Shown in pieces: positions 1 to 8,223 of a DNA stretch of 64,000 bases. The translations under genes and the position numbers were made by a program. Position 1 is the first letter of the stretch; each line of letters starts with the position of its first letter. Source of the stretch: Burkholderia cenocepacia (GTDB taxonomy: Bacteria; Pseudomonadota; Gammaproteobacteria; Burkholderiales; Burkholderiaceae); contig NZ_UAQZ01000015.1 of the NCBI RefSeq assembly GCF_900446215.1, positions 434,001-498,000 of the forward strand. The letters run 5' to 3'. The notes below the pieces were generated by a model. The model saw only the letters and a list, made by a program, of their open reading frames with translations. It was not told the DNA's origin and ran no database searches.

Positions 1-437
1 TTCGCGACCTTGATCGCCATCGCGACGAGCAGGCCGGCCGCCGCCGCCGCGAGCCCCGCGAACAGGTGCTGCACGTGCGGATCGTTCTGCGTCTTCGCGT
101 ACAGCACGCCGAGCGCGACGACGACCAGCGTCGGGCCGGCAATCAACCCGAGAATGCCGGCGAATGCGCCGGCGACGCCGCGAAAGCGCATGCCGACGGC
201 GACCGACAGGTTGATCACGTTGCCGCCCGGCAGGAACTGGCACAGGCCGAGCAGATCGGTGAATTCGTCGGCGGAGAGCCATTTGCGCTCGTCGACGATG
301 GTGCGCCGCGCGAACGGCAACGCGCCGCCGAACGACATCAGGCCGAGCGACAGGAAACCGGTGAACAGCTCGGCGAGGCCGACGCTGCGGGGCGGCGCGC
401 CGGACGGCGGGGGGACGGGCGGCGAAGCGGATTGCAT
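1..437 (-). CDS. chrA: Chromate transporter, N-terminal part (runs off the left edge)
   Basis: The minus-strand frame opens with ATG at 437 and stays open to the window edge, giving about 145 residues. It begins MQSASPPVPPPSGAPP and contains the segments ELFTGFLSLGLMSFGGALPF and LLGLCQFLPGGNVINLSVAVG, which are hallmarks of the CHR (ChrA) chromate transporter family. That family comprises inner-membrane proteins that export chromate. The FGG and PG motifs and the hydrophobic segments are seen directly; the substrate is inferred from the family. It is divergent from the LysR gene starting at 534, which may control it. The C-terminal part is outside the window, so it cannot be said whether this is a short or long-chain CHR protein. 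Confidence 0.85.
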   Translation of the reverse strand, partial: MQSASPPVPPPSGAPPRSVGLAELFTGFLSLGLMSFGGALPFARRTIVDERKWLSADEFTDLLGLCQFLPGGNVINLSVAVGMRFRGVAGAFAGILGLIAGPTLVVVALGVLYAKTQNDPHVQHLFAGLAAAAAGLLVAMAIKVA

Positions 438-511
438 GGGGCTCCTCATCAAACGGTGAAGCGAGGTTACCGCCGTTCAGGATGCCGGCAAAACGATTTT
501 ATCGGCGCGCC

Positions 512-532
512 CTTGTGATCTAGAATCACAAG
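512..532. promoter_or_regulatory. 21-bp palindrome abutting the LysR start codon
   Basis: Two perfect 8-bp arms, CTTGTGAT and ATCACAAG, are separated by CTAGA. The palindrome lies in the chrA-lysR divergent gap and ends one base before the ATG at 534. It contains the T-N11-A geometry of LysR-type operators, and TAGAAT (521-526) inside it resembles a -10 box. An autoregulatory operator over the promoter is the simplest reading (inference). Confidence 0.6.
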
Positions 533-533
533 C

Positions 534-1418
534 ATGGCACGCGATCTCCCGCCCTTTTCCGCGCTTCGGGCCTTTGAAGCCGCGGCACGACATGAAAGCT
601 TCAGCGCCGCCGGCGACGAGCTGCATGTGACTCACGGTGCCATCAGCCGGCAGATCGCCGGGTTCGAGGCGTGGCTCGGCAAGCCGGTGTTCCACCGCTA
701 CGGCAAGCGCGTGAAGCTCACCGACGAAGGCCGCCGCTACCTGGACACCGTGCGCGCGGCGTTCGACAGCATCGCGCTCGCCACCGAGCAGTTGCGCCAC
801 ACCGGCGCGGCGCGCGTGCTGCGCATCAACGCGCTGCCGACCTTCGCGATGAAATGGCTGCTGCCGCGCCTGTCGCGGTTCCAGCGCGACGTGCCGAACG
901 TCGAGCTGAAGCTGTCGACGTCGAACGCGCCGCTCGACACGCTGAACGGCTTCGACGTCGCGATCCGCCGCGGCCCCGGCCACTGGCCGAACTGCACGAG
1001 CGGCCACTTCCTCGACGAAAGCGTGATTCCGGTGTGCAGCCCGGCGCTGCTCAAGCGCGCGCCGATCACGCGCGCGGACGATCTCGCGCGGCACGTGCTG
1101 CTGCATTCGGATACGCGGCCGGAAGGCTGGCGCGACTGGTTCGCGGCGGCCGGCGTCGCGATGAAGGGCCGCAAGCGGCAGTCGTTCGACCACTTCTACC
1201 TGGCGCTGCAGGCGGCCGTCGACGGGCTCGGCGTCGCGCTCGGCCCGTTGCCGCTGATCGACGACGAGCTCGCGAGCGGGCGCCTGGTGATGCCGCTCGA
1301 CGGGCCGCGCATCGCGACGCGCAGCTACTGGTGGATCGCGCCGGGCGCGCCGGCCGACGATCCGCTCGTCGCGCAGTTCTGCGGGTGGCTGCAGGGACAG
1401 TCGAATACCGGCGCATAA
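534..1418 (+). CDS. LysR-family transcriptional regulator (GcvA-like)
   Basis: The product is 294 aa, the normal length for the family. Residues 1-65 (PPFSALRAFEAAARHESF, then HGAISRQIAGFEAWLGKPVF) form the winged helix-turn-helix typical of the GcvA/AmpR branch. Residues 90-290 are the periplasmic-binding-protein-like effector domain. The start at 534 fits the family N-terminus. No Shine-Dalgarno sequence is visible, because the ATG directly follows a palindrome carrying a -10-like TAGAAT, so a leaderless transcript is possible. It is divergent from the chromate transporter gene and convergent with the permease gene. The effector is unknown; control of the chrA-like neighbour is an inference from position. 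Confidence 0.9.
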   Translation: MARDLPPFSALRAFEAAARHESFSAAGDELHVTHGAISRQIAGFEAWLGKPVFHRYGKRVKLTDEGRRYLDTVRAAFDSIALATEQLRHTGAARVLRINALPTFAMKWLLPRLSRFQRDVPNVELKLSTSNAPLDTLNGFDVAIRRGPGHWPNCTSGHFLDESVIPVCSPALLKRAPITRADDLARHVLLHSDTRPEGWRDWFAAAGVAMKGRKRQSFDHFYLALQAAVDGLGVALGPLPLIDDELASGRLVMPLDGPRIATRSYWWIAPGAPADDPLVAQFCGWLQGQSNTGA

Positions 1419-1481
1419 CGCGCACGCGCCGCCGGGATCGACAGGACGGCGGCGGGCGGCATGGCACCGCCCGCGCCCGAA

Positions 1482-2789
1482 TCAGACCACCGGGCCCGGT
1501 TCCTTTTCCTTGCGCAGGATCGCGTACAGGATGATCGCGCCGAACGTCGCGGTGCCGATCCCGCCGAGCCCGAAGCCGCCGATCTTCAGCGAGAAGTCGC
1601 CGGCGCCGAGCACGAGCGTGACGGCCGAGACGATCAGGTTGCGGTTGTCAGAGAAGTCGACCTTGTTGACGACCCAGATTCGCGCACCCGTCACCGCGAT
1701 CAGCCCGAACACCACGATCGACACGCCGCCGAGCACGGGGCCCGGGATCGTCTGGATCACCGCGCCGAACTTCGGCGAGAAGCCGAGGCCGATCGCGATC
1801 AGCGCGGCGAGCGCGAACACCAGCGTCGAATAGATCCGCGTGACGGCCATCACGCCGATGTTCTCCGCGTAGGTGGTGACGCCCGTGCCGCCGACGCTGC
1901 CCGACACGATCGTCGCGAGCCCGTCGCCGATGAACGCCCGGCCGACGTAGCGGTCGAGGTTGGTGCCCGTCATCGCGCTGACGGCCTTGATGTGGCCGAG
2001 GTTCTCCGCGACCAGGATCACCGCGATCGGCGCGAGCATCAGCATCGCGTGCGGATCGAACACCGGCGCGCGGAAGCTCGGCACGCCGAACCACGCCGCA
2101 TGCGCGACGATCGCGAAATCGATCGGCTTGCCGAGGCCCATCCCGTTGGTCGCGATCGCGTAGATCACGTACGCGATCACGAGCCCGACCAGGATCAGCA
2201 GGCGCTGCATCATTCCGCGCGCGAACACCGCGACGCCGCCGACGCACAGCACCGTGACGAGCGCCATCACCGATTCGAAGGTGGAGCCCGACACGCCCTT
2301 GACCGCGATCGGCGCGAGGTTCAGCCCGATCACCGCGACCACCGCGCCGGTCACGACGGGCGGCATCAGCGTCTCGATCCAGCGCGTGCCGATCGCCTGC
2401 ACCAGCGCGCCGAGCGCGACGTACACGACGCCGCACGCGACGATCCCGCCGAGCGCGACCGGAATGTTCGGGTTCGGGCCGCTGCCGCCGTAGCCCGTCA
2501 CCGCGATCACGAGGCCGATGAACGCGAAGCTCGAGCCGAGATAGCTCGGCACGCGGCCGCCGACCAGCACGAAGAACAGCAGCGTGCCGATGCCCGACAT
2601 GAAGATGCACAGGTTCGGGTCGAAGCCCATCAGCAGCGGCGCGAGCACGGTCGAGCCGAACATCGCGACGACGTGCTGCACGCCCATCGCGACCATCTGC
2701 GGCCACGCGAGGCGCTCGTCGGGACCGACCACGCGCGAGCTCGCGCCGGTCGGCTGGACCCGCCAGCGCGGGAAATAGGAATCGGACAT
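1482..2789 (-). CDS. Uracil/xanthine permease family transporter (UraA/RutG-like, NCS2)
   Basis: A 435-aa inner-membrane H+/nucleobase symporter. The start at 2789 is preceded by AGGAG; an upstream in-frame extension to 2996 is Arg/Pro-rich and lacks a signal. About 14 hydrophobic segments are visible. The two glutamates that bind uracil and the proton in UraA fit E262 (LVAENLGHIKAVS) and E309 (TTYAENIGVMAVTR). The glycine-rich loop GSVGGTG before the second glutamate is also typical. It is a single gene, convergent with the LysR gene, with 278 bp of non-coding DNA upstream in which I see no further gene. The family is clear, but uracil versus xanthine or another base cannot be settled by eye. 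Confidence 0.9.
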   Translation of the reverse strand: MSDSYFPRWRVQPTGASSRVVGPDERLAWPQMVAMGVQHVVAMFGSTVLAPLLMGFDPNLCIFMSGIGTLLFFVLVGGRVPSYLGSSFAFIGLVIAVTGYGGSGPNPNIPVALGGIVACGVVYVALGALVQAIGTRWIETLMPPVVTGAVVAVIGLNLAPIAVKGVSGSTFESVMALVTVLCVGGVAVFARGMMQRLLILVGLVIAYVIYAIATNGMGLGKPIDFAIVAHAAWFGVPSFRAPVFDPHAMLMLAPIAVILVAENLGHIKAVSAMTGTNLDRYVGRAFIGDGLATIVSGSVGGTGVTTYAENIGVMAVTRIYSTLVFALAALIAIGLGFSPKFGAVIQTIPGPVLGGVSIVVFGLIAVTGARIWVVNKVDFSDNRNLIVSAVTLVLGAGDFSLKIGGFGLGGIGTATFGAIILYAILRKEKEPGPVV

Positions 2790-3067
2790 GGGGAAAGCGC
2801 TCCTGTCGGTCGTCGGTCGCCGGCTGCCAGGGATGCGCCGGTCTGGAATCTGGCGCGAGTTTACGGAGCGGAAATGGGGCTGGCAAGCGAACCGGTACGC
2901 GGCGTCGGCGGGCGGAACAGCCAGGTGCGGGGCGGCAGGCCGCGCGCGAGAACCGGTGCGCGACCGCGCCGGCCGGCGACGTGCCCGCCCGCGCACGATG
3001 CGCGTGCGGCGGCGAGCGCCGGCCGTGAAGTAAGCGTGCGCTCACATCGCGGCCGGCACGTCGTGCA

Positions 3068-4303
3068 TCAGGGGTTGATGTACTGGAACAGCGACAGGTT
3101 CTGCAACTGCGCGTAAGCCTTCTGCGAGCCCGTCAGCGCGTTCTGCATCTGCAGGAACTGGCTGATCGTCGCGACCATGTTGGTGCTCGTCAGGTCGGCC
3201 AGGTTGCTGCTGACCTGCAGCGTGTTGGTCTGGTTCACGGCCTGCATCGCCTTGATTTCCTGCTCGCGGCCGCCGACCGACGCCTGTACCGTGAGCACGT
3301 TCGTCATCATGTTGTTCAGCTTCGTCGTGCCGGTGGTCATCGCGTTCGCGAGCGCGGTCGCGGCGGTCGTATTGCTGCTGATCGGCACCTTCAGCGCGGC
3401 GATCATCGTGTCGAGCGCCGCGAACACGTCGGTGCCGGCCTGCGGCGCGGGCGTGACCGTGAACGTGTCGCCCGGCGCCGGCTTGCCCGACACGGGCACC
3501 GACAGGCCGTTGCCGAGCGCGATCCCGGCGCCGTCCGAATACGGTTGCGCGGGGGTCGTGGTCGGCGGCACGACGGTGTTGTCGGTCACCGTGTAGGTCG
3601 GCGCGGCGGCCGTGCCGCCGAACGCGATCGTGAACTGGTGCGCGTTGGACGCGGCCGACGGGCTCGTGATCGTCACGCTGCCGATCGTGCCGGTGCCGGT
3701 GTTGCCGGTGCCGGCGAGCGGCACCGGCTGGCTGCCGAGCATCGGCACCGACAGGAACACGTTCGCGCCGTTGTCGCCCTGCGCGATCGAGCGCGTGTCG
3801 GCGATCTGCACCTCGCGCGAGCCGGTGTCGCCGCTGTAGGTCACGCCGCCGCCCGGCGCGTTCGAGAACGGCGCGGTGGCCGTCTTGAAGCCGGCGAACA
3901 GGTAGTTGCCCGCGCCGTCCGTCGAGTTCGCGAGCGTCAGCAGCTGGTCGCGATAGCCCTGCAGTTGCGTCGACAGTGCCGAACGATTGCTGTCCGACAA
4001 CGAACCGTCGCCGGCCTGGATCACGACCGTGTGGATGCTGTTCAGCAGGTTGTTGACGCTGATGAGCGTCTGGTCTTCCTTCTGCAGCGACGACAGCGCG
4101 GCGTTCTGGTTCGCCGCGTACTGCGACAGCGTCGCCGACGTCATCGACAGCTGCACGGCCTGCGCCGCGCCGAGCGGGTTGTCGGCCGGCGTCGCGAGGC
4201 TCACGCCGCTCGAGATCTGCTGGTACAGCTGCGAGAGCTGCGCCTGCTGGTCGCTCATCTGGGCGACGTTCATCTGGTAGAACTGCGCAGTGGAAATCCG
4301 CAT
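3068..4303 (-). CDS. flgL: Flagellar hook-filament junction protein FlgL (HAP3)
   Basis: A 411-aa protein that joins the hook-associated protein FlgK to the flagellin filament. It starts MRISTAQFYQ and ends with the coiled, Asn/Gln-rich D0 segment LQMQNALTGSQKAYAQLQNL, both typical of FlgL and flagellins. It is longer than enterobacterial FlgL (about 317 aa). The extra length falls in the middle: residues about 201-286 form a Thr/Ala/Gly-rich module that also occurs in FlgK. It lies 17 bp after flgK and is probably co-transcribed with it from the sigma-28 promoter at 6308-6334. Confidence 0.96.
   Translation of the reverse strand: MRISTAQFYQMNVAQMSDQQAQLSQLYQQISSGVSLATPADNPLGAAQAVQLSMTSATLSQYAANQNAALSSLQKEDQTLISVNNLLNSIHTVVIQAGDGSLSDSNRSALSTQLQGYRDQLLTLANSTDGAGNYLFAGFKTATAPFSNAPGGGVTYSGDTGSREVQIADTRSIAQGDNGANVFLSVPMLGSQPVPLAGTGNTGTGTIGSVTITSPSAASNAHQFTIAFGGTAAAPTYTVTDNTVVPPTTTPAQPYSDGAGIALGNGLSVPVSGKPAPGDTFTVTPAPQAGTDVFAALDTMIAALKVPISSNTTAATALANAMTTGTTKLNNMMTNVLTVQASVGGREQEIKAMQAVNQTNTLQVSSNLADLTSTNMVATISQFLQMQNALTGSQKAYAQLQNLSLFQYINP
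3446..3700 (-). repeat. FlgL copy of a module shared with FlgK
   Basis: FlgL residues 202-286 match FlgK residues 450-533 (DNA 4654-4905). Both read TGxGTIGxxxxTS, then SNAH or ANAH, then GGTAAAPTYTVTDN followed by T.VPPTT, then AQPY, and end GDTFxVxP. DNA at about 3578-3621 and 4783-4826 is almost identical, so this looks like duplication or gene conversion between neighbours. Confidence 0.75.
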
Positions 4304-4320
4304 CGCTTCGAACCCCGAAA

Positions 4321-6252
4321 TCAGTTGAACAGGCCCAGCACGGTCTGGAACAGCGTCGACGCGGTCTGGATCACCTTCGCGTTCGCCTGGTAGAGCTGCT
4401 GGTACTGCATCAGGTTGGCCGCTTCCTCGTTCTGGTTCACGCCCGACACCGACTGCTGCGCCTGCGTGATCTGGCCGACCAGCGCGGTCTGCGCGGCGCT
4501 CGACGACTTCAGCTGGCTCGCCGTGTTGCCGATGCCGTTCACGTAGTTCGCGTACGCGCCCGTCAGCGTGGTCGAGCCGTTGCCGAACGCCTTCGAGTTG
4601 ACGAGCTTCGACAGCGCGAGCGCGTTGCTGCCGTCGTTCGTGCCGCCCGTGTTCGGCGCGACCTTGAACGTGTCGCCGGCCGCCGGCGTGCCCGACACCG
4701 TCACCGTGACACCCGCCGTCAGCGTGATCGGCGAGCCCGACTGGTACGGCTGCGCGGCGCTGGTCGTCGGCGGCACGGCCGTGTTGTCGGTGACCGTGTA
4801 GGTCGGCGCGGCCGCGGTGCCGCCCATCGTGATCGTGTAGTTGTGCGCGTTGGCCGCGGCCGTCGCGCTCGTGACGGACAGCCCGCCGATCGTGCCGTTG
4901 CCGGTGTTGGTCGTCGTGGCCGACGGCACGTACGGCGCGGCCGCCGCGATCGCGGAGCCGTTCGACGTCGCGAGGCCGAAGCCGTTCAGCGCGCCGCGCG
5001 TCGGCTGCACGGTGAACTTGTCGCCGGCGCTCATCGAGCCGGACGAGAACGAGAAGTTCAGCCCGCCGATCGAGGCCGGCATCGACGTCGACGTCCCCAC
5101 CACCGTGCCGGTCGCACGGTCGGTCAGCGTGTAATTCGTGCCGTCGTACGCGAGCGTGTAATCGCTGGTGGTCGGCTGCGCGGCGTTCGCGAACGACACG
5201 GACAGCGTCGCGTTGCCGGTATTGCCCTGGTTCGCGTAGGTGATCGGCGCGCCGGTCGAAAACAGGTTGCCGCCGATCTTGCCCGACAGGTCGATGCCGA
5301 GCGCGTTCTGCGCGTTGACCTGCGCGGCGAAGCTGGTCGCGATCGCGCCGAGCTGGGCCTGGGCCGGGTCGAGCGTCTGGCTGCGGAACGCGAGCAGGCC
5401 GCCGAGCGTGCCGCCCGACAGCGACGCGTCGGACAGGAACTGGTTCGGCCCCTGCGGGTTCGCGCCCGCGATGCCCTGCGACACGACGGTCAGCTCGCTC
5501 GGATCGGACGGCGACGTGACGGTCGCGAGCTGGTAGCTCTTGTCCGCGACGACGAGCGGCGTGCCGCCCGACATGAACACGCTGTAGCCGTCGCTGTTGC
5601 GCACGACCTGCACGCCCGCGAGATTCGACAGGTTCGACACCGCGAGGTCGCGCTGGTCCATCAGCTGGTTCGGCGGCTGGCCCTGGCTGCTCGCCGCGGC
5701 GATCTGCTGGTTCAGTTGCGCGATCTGCGCGGTGTACGCGTTGATCTGCGTGACGGTGCTCGTGAGCTGCGTGTTCACGCTCTGGCGCAGCGCGTCGTAC
5801 TGCTGGCCGGCCGCGGTGATCTGGTTCGCGAGCGTCTGCGCATTGCTCATCGCGGTCTGCCGCACCGACGAATCGGACGCGCTGTTCGCGACGTTCTGCA
5901 TCCCGGTGAAGTAGCTCGTGATCGCGGTCGAGATGCCGGCCGTCGGGCTGCCGATGTAGTTGTTCAGCTGCGTGACGAGCGAGTACCACGTCGAGAGCGC
6001 GCCGCCCTGCGTCTGCGCGCCGTTCAGCTGGTCGCTCAGGTACTGGCTGTACTGCCGCTGCACGGTGACGGTGTTCACGCCCTGGGGCATGTAGCCGCTG
6101 CTGGTGTACTGCCCGCTTGCCTCCGCATAGACGGGGCGTTCGACCGAATAGCCCGGCGTCGCGGCGTTGCTGATGTTCTGGCCGGTCGTCGTGAGGCCCC
6201 AGAGCGCGGCATTCAGGCCGCTGACGCCGAGGTTCATGAGTGTGTTGGACAT
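4321..6252 (-). CDS. flgK: Flagellar hook-associated protein 1 FlgK
   Basis: A 643-aa protein that forms the first hook-filament junction zone. The N-terminus MSNTLMNLGVSGLNAALWGL and the motif NISNAATPGYSVERP are the conserved rod/hook/HAP signature. The C-terminus EEAANLMQYQQLYQANAKVI is the matching D0 helix. Enterobacterial FlgK is about 547 aa. The extra residues are two beta-rich modules, 343-417 and 450-533, both ending in GDxFxVxP; the second is shared with FlgL. A sigma-28 promoter lies 56 bp upstream. In the usual order the gene would follow flgJ; here ycgR and an IS intervene. Confidence 0.97.
   Translation of the reverse strand: MSNTLMNLGVSGLNAALWGLTTTGQNISNAATPGYSVERPVYAEASGQYTSSGYMPQGVNTVTVQRQYSQYLSDQLNGAQTQGGALSTWYSLVTQLNNYIGSPTAGISTAITSYFTGMQNVANSASDSSVRQTAMSNAQTLANQITAAGQQYDALRQSVNTQLTSTVTQINAYTAQIAQLNQQIAAASSQGQPPNQLMDQRDLAVSNLSNLAGVQVVRNSDGYSVFMSGGTPLVVADKSYQLATVTSPSDPSELTVVSQGIAGANPQGPNQFLSDASLSGGTLGGLLAFRSQTLDPAQAQLGAIATSFAAQVNAQNALGIDLSGKIGGNLFSTGAPITYANQGNTGNATLSVSFANAAQPTTSDYTLAYDGTNYTLTDRATGTVVGTSTSMPASIGGLNFSFSSGSMSAGDKFTVQPTRGALNGFGLATSNGSAIAAAAPYVPSATTTNTGNGTIGGLSVTSATAAANAHNYTITMGGTAAAPTYTVTDNTAVPPTTSAAQPYQSGSPITLTAGVTVTVSGTPAAGDTFKVAPNTGGTNDGSNALALSKLVNSKAFGNGSTTLTGAYANYVNGIGNTASQLKSSSAAQTALVGQITQAQQSVSGVNQNEEAANLMQYQQLYQANAKVIQTASTLFQTVLGLFN
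4654..4905 (-). repeat. FlgK copy of the module shared with FlgL
   Basis: FlgK residues 450-533, the counterpart of FlgL residues 202-286. A more distant relative of the same fold may occupy FlgK 343-417 (DNA about 5002-5226: TGNATLSVS to GDKFTVQP), which suggests a module added repeatedly to the surface domains of the junction proteins. Confidence 0.7.
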
Positions 6253-6307
6253 GCGCGATCCTGATGAGCCGGCCGCGCTGCGGCCGCCGGGTTGCGTGAC
6301 TCCCGGT

Positions 6308-6334
6308 ATAACGGCCGCGGATCGAAAAAATTGA
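6308..6334 (-). promoter_or_regulatory. Sigma-28 (FliA) promoter of flgKL
   Basis: Read on the minus strand, TCAATTTT (6334-6327), N11, GCCGTTAT (6315-6308). The sigma-28 consensus is TAAAGTTT-N11-GCCGATAA: 6/8 matches at -35, near-perfect at -10, with exact spacing. The flgK start is 56 bp downstream of the -10 box. Confidence 0.75.
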
Positions 6335-6433
6335 GGAAAAAATGCACGTGCGACGCACGGGCGTGCGTCGCCGGTCGAAGCGGCCGGCGGGGGGCGCCGG
6401 CGTTGCTGCGCGGGCGGCCCCGCCAGGTGCGCG

Positions 6434-7189
6434 TCAGGCCCGCGCGAGCGAGCGGCGCTTCATTTCGAGCTGCGTGATCAGCCGCTGCAGCGTGTTCTCC
6501 GCACTGCCCGGCAGCGACATGTAGCGAAAGCCGAGCTGGTAGCGCCGCGACCCGTTCGGCATCTGGGTCGAACGCTGCGACACCAGTTGCAGGTCGAGCG
6601 ACAGCTTGCCGTGGCCGGTCAGCTCGAGTTCGACGTCCGGCAGCAGCGTGCCGACCTCGAGCGCCTCGACACGCTCGTCGGCCGTGCGCAGCCCCACGCC
6701 GCCGAGCGACAGGTTGTGCACCTCGAACAGGAAGCTTTCGCCGTCCGGCAGCTTGCCGCGGCACAGGAACGGATCGACGATCGGCGCGTCGACGCGGAAA
6801 TATTCGCGGCGCTGGATGCAGACCAGCACGTCGGGGAAATCGGCGACGAACGCGGGCAGCCCCTCGTAGCGCGTCTCGCGCGGCGTGCCCGTGGTGAATT
6901 CGACGCGCACGCCCTCCGGCGAGGCCGCGAACGTGCAGTGCGACGCGCCGAGGATGCCGGCGTTCTGCTCGGACAGCGCGCCCCAGTCGAACGTGAACGT
7001 CCGCGCGCCGACGTCGACCTCGAGCAGGCGCGTGACGAGCTGGCCGCCCGGATACTGGACGGTCAGGAAATCGCCGCGATTCACCAGGTTGCGCAGCTGC
7101 ACGCCGATTTCCAGCGGATTGCGGCGGGCATAGTCGGGCCCGGAGTGGCCTGCATCCAGGCTGGGGTCCGTCGACGTTTCGATATTCAT
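6434..7189 (-). CDS. ycgR: Flagellar brake protein YcgR (PilZ domain)
   Basis: A 251-aa cyclic-di-GMP effector that slows or biases the flagellar motor when c-di-GMP is bound. Residues 22-115 are the YcgR-N domain (IGVQLRNLVNRGDFLTVQYP). Residues about 124-240 are the PilZ domain, with the ligand motif RREYFR (127-132) and NLSLGG (159-164), so binding looks intact. The gene lies between flgJ and flgK on the same strand, so it belongs to the flagellar regulon, and it has its own sigma-28 promoter at 7283-7309. An IS copy now separates it from flgJ. The start is preceded by AAGAAAGA. Confidence 0.92.
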   Translation of the reverse strand: MNIETSTDPSLDAGHSGPDYARRNPLEIGVQLRNLVNRGDFLTVQYPGGQLVTRLLEVDVGARTFTFDWGALSEQNAGILGASHCTFAASPEGVRVEFTTGTPRETRYEGLPAFVADFPDVLVCIQRREYFRVDAPIVDPFLCRGKLPDGESFLFEVHNLSLGGVGLRTADERVEALEVGTLLPDVELELTGHGKLSLDLQLVSQRSTQMPNGSRRYQLGFRYMSLPGSAENTLQRLITQLEMKRRSLARA

Positions 7190-7282
7190 GGCTAGCCGGT
7201 CTTTCTTGTCATGGGCGCCCGGGGCAACCGGTGCGCAATAAAACCGGGCCAGAACGGGGGCCCGGTCGCAGGTCTCTCACAC

Positions 7283-7309
7283 TTAGCGGCAGTGCTGACC
7301 GAAAGTTTA
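7283..7309 (-). promoter_or_regulatory. Sigma-28 (FliA) promoter of ycgR, touching the IS end
   Basis: On the minus strand: TAAACTTT (7309-7302), N11, GCCGCTAA (7290-7283). Each box matches 7 of 8 consensus bases with exact spacing. The first bases of the -35 box, TAA, are the presumed IS target duplication (TTA on the plus strand), and the IS begins at 7310. The promoter itself is intact. Confidence 0.8.
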
Positions 7310-8223
7310 GAGACGGTTTCAAAAAGGCCCGGTGGGGCTGTTAACTTGCGCGGCGAGCTGTTAACCTCAGGCATCGGAACAACTGAGACCGAGGAGATGG
7401 CCAAGCCGATCATTGACGACGAACTGTGGACATTGATCGAGCCGTTATTGCCGCCACCCAAGCCGCGGCGCGAGAAAAACCCAGGCCGCCTGCCTGTTTC
7501 GAATCGCGCCGCGCTGACCGGCATCCTGTTCGTTCTCAAGACCGGACTGCGCTGGCGCGACCTGCCCGCCGAGATGGGCTGCGGCTCGGGCGTGACTTGC
7601 TGGCGACGGCTACGCGATTGGCAGGCTGCGGGCGTATGGGATCGCCTGCACGAATTGCTGCTTGCGAAGCTGCGAGCAGCAGACCAAATCGATTTCTCGC
7701 GAGCCGCAGTCGATTCCTCATCGATTCGCGCCGTTGGGGCGGGCCAAAAACTGGGCCAAACCCCACCGATCGCGCGCGACCAGGTTCTAAGCACCACATC
7801 GTCACCGACGCCAATGGCACGCCGCTCGCGGCGATCCTGACCGGCGCGAACGTTCACGATGTCACGCAGCTGCTGCCGCTGATCGATGCGATTCCGCCAA
7901 TTCGTGGGTTGCGCGGCCACCCACTGCAGAGACCGCGCGTGGTCTACGCCGATCGCGGTTACGACTCTGAGCGGCATCGACGCGCGTTGCGCGATCGCGG
8001 TATCGAGCCGGTTATCGCCAAGCGCCGCACCGAACATGGCAGCGGCCTTGGAAAATATCGCTGGGTCGTTGAACGCACGCATGCCTGGCTGCATCACTTC
8101 CGTCGTCTCCGCATTCGTTTCGAGCGCCGTGCAGACATTCACGGCGCGTTCCTCAAACTCGGTTGCTGCCTGATCTGCTGGAATACCCTTCGGCGGGCCG
8201 ACCAGTCTTTATGAAACCGTCTC
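7310..8223 (+). mobile_element. IS5-family insertion sequence (IS427/IS402-like), complete
   Basis: The element is about 914 bp. Its terminal inverted repeats begin GAGACGGTTTCA at both ends, 12 identical bases and then about 5 of the next 7. It is flanked by TTA at 7307-7309 and 8224-8226, a plausible 3-bp target duplication; a TTAG reading shifts one border by a base. It holds one transposase gene in two overlapping frames, and the stop codon lies inside the right repeat. Two direct repeats GCTGTTAAC at 7337-7345 and 7357-7365 are exactly 20 bp apart. It lies in the gap between flgJ and ycgR, transcribed against them. The size and two-frame layout fit the IS402 group known from Burkholderia. 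Confidence 0.88.
7397..8214 (+). CDS. IS5-family DDE transposase, made by -1 frameshift
   Basis: The first frame (ATG 7397, stop 7840) begins MAKPIIDDELWTLIEPLLPP with GAGGAG just upstream and carries the first catalytic Asp (AAVDSSSIRA). The second frame (ending 8214) carries the second Asp (YADRGYDSERHR) and the Glu with its Y-R-E signature (KYRWVVERTHAWLHHFRR). They join smoothly if the ribosome slips back one base on the five A's at 7746-7750 (CAA AAA C), giving GAGQK-TGPNPTD; the product is then about 272 aa. IS427-group elements are known to use such an overlap, so the gene is probably functional and not broken. Synthesis of the fused protein is inferred. Confidence 0.85.

Noticed and set aside
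1461..3116. Long plus-strand open frame of 551 codons opposite the uracil permease
   Set aside because: Arg/Asp/His-rich composition, antisense to a clear membrane protein; typical of high-GC3 shadow frames.
7211..7396. Upstream extension of the transposase frame
   Set aside because: It crosses the left IS end at 7310 into the ycgR promoter; the ATG at 7397 with GAGGAG fits the family start.
7736..7840. Transposase seen as a pseudogene with a frameshift
   Set aside because: The two frames overlap at an A-run where slippage restores the conserved sequence exactly, as in IS427-group elements.
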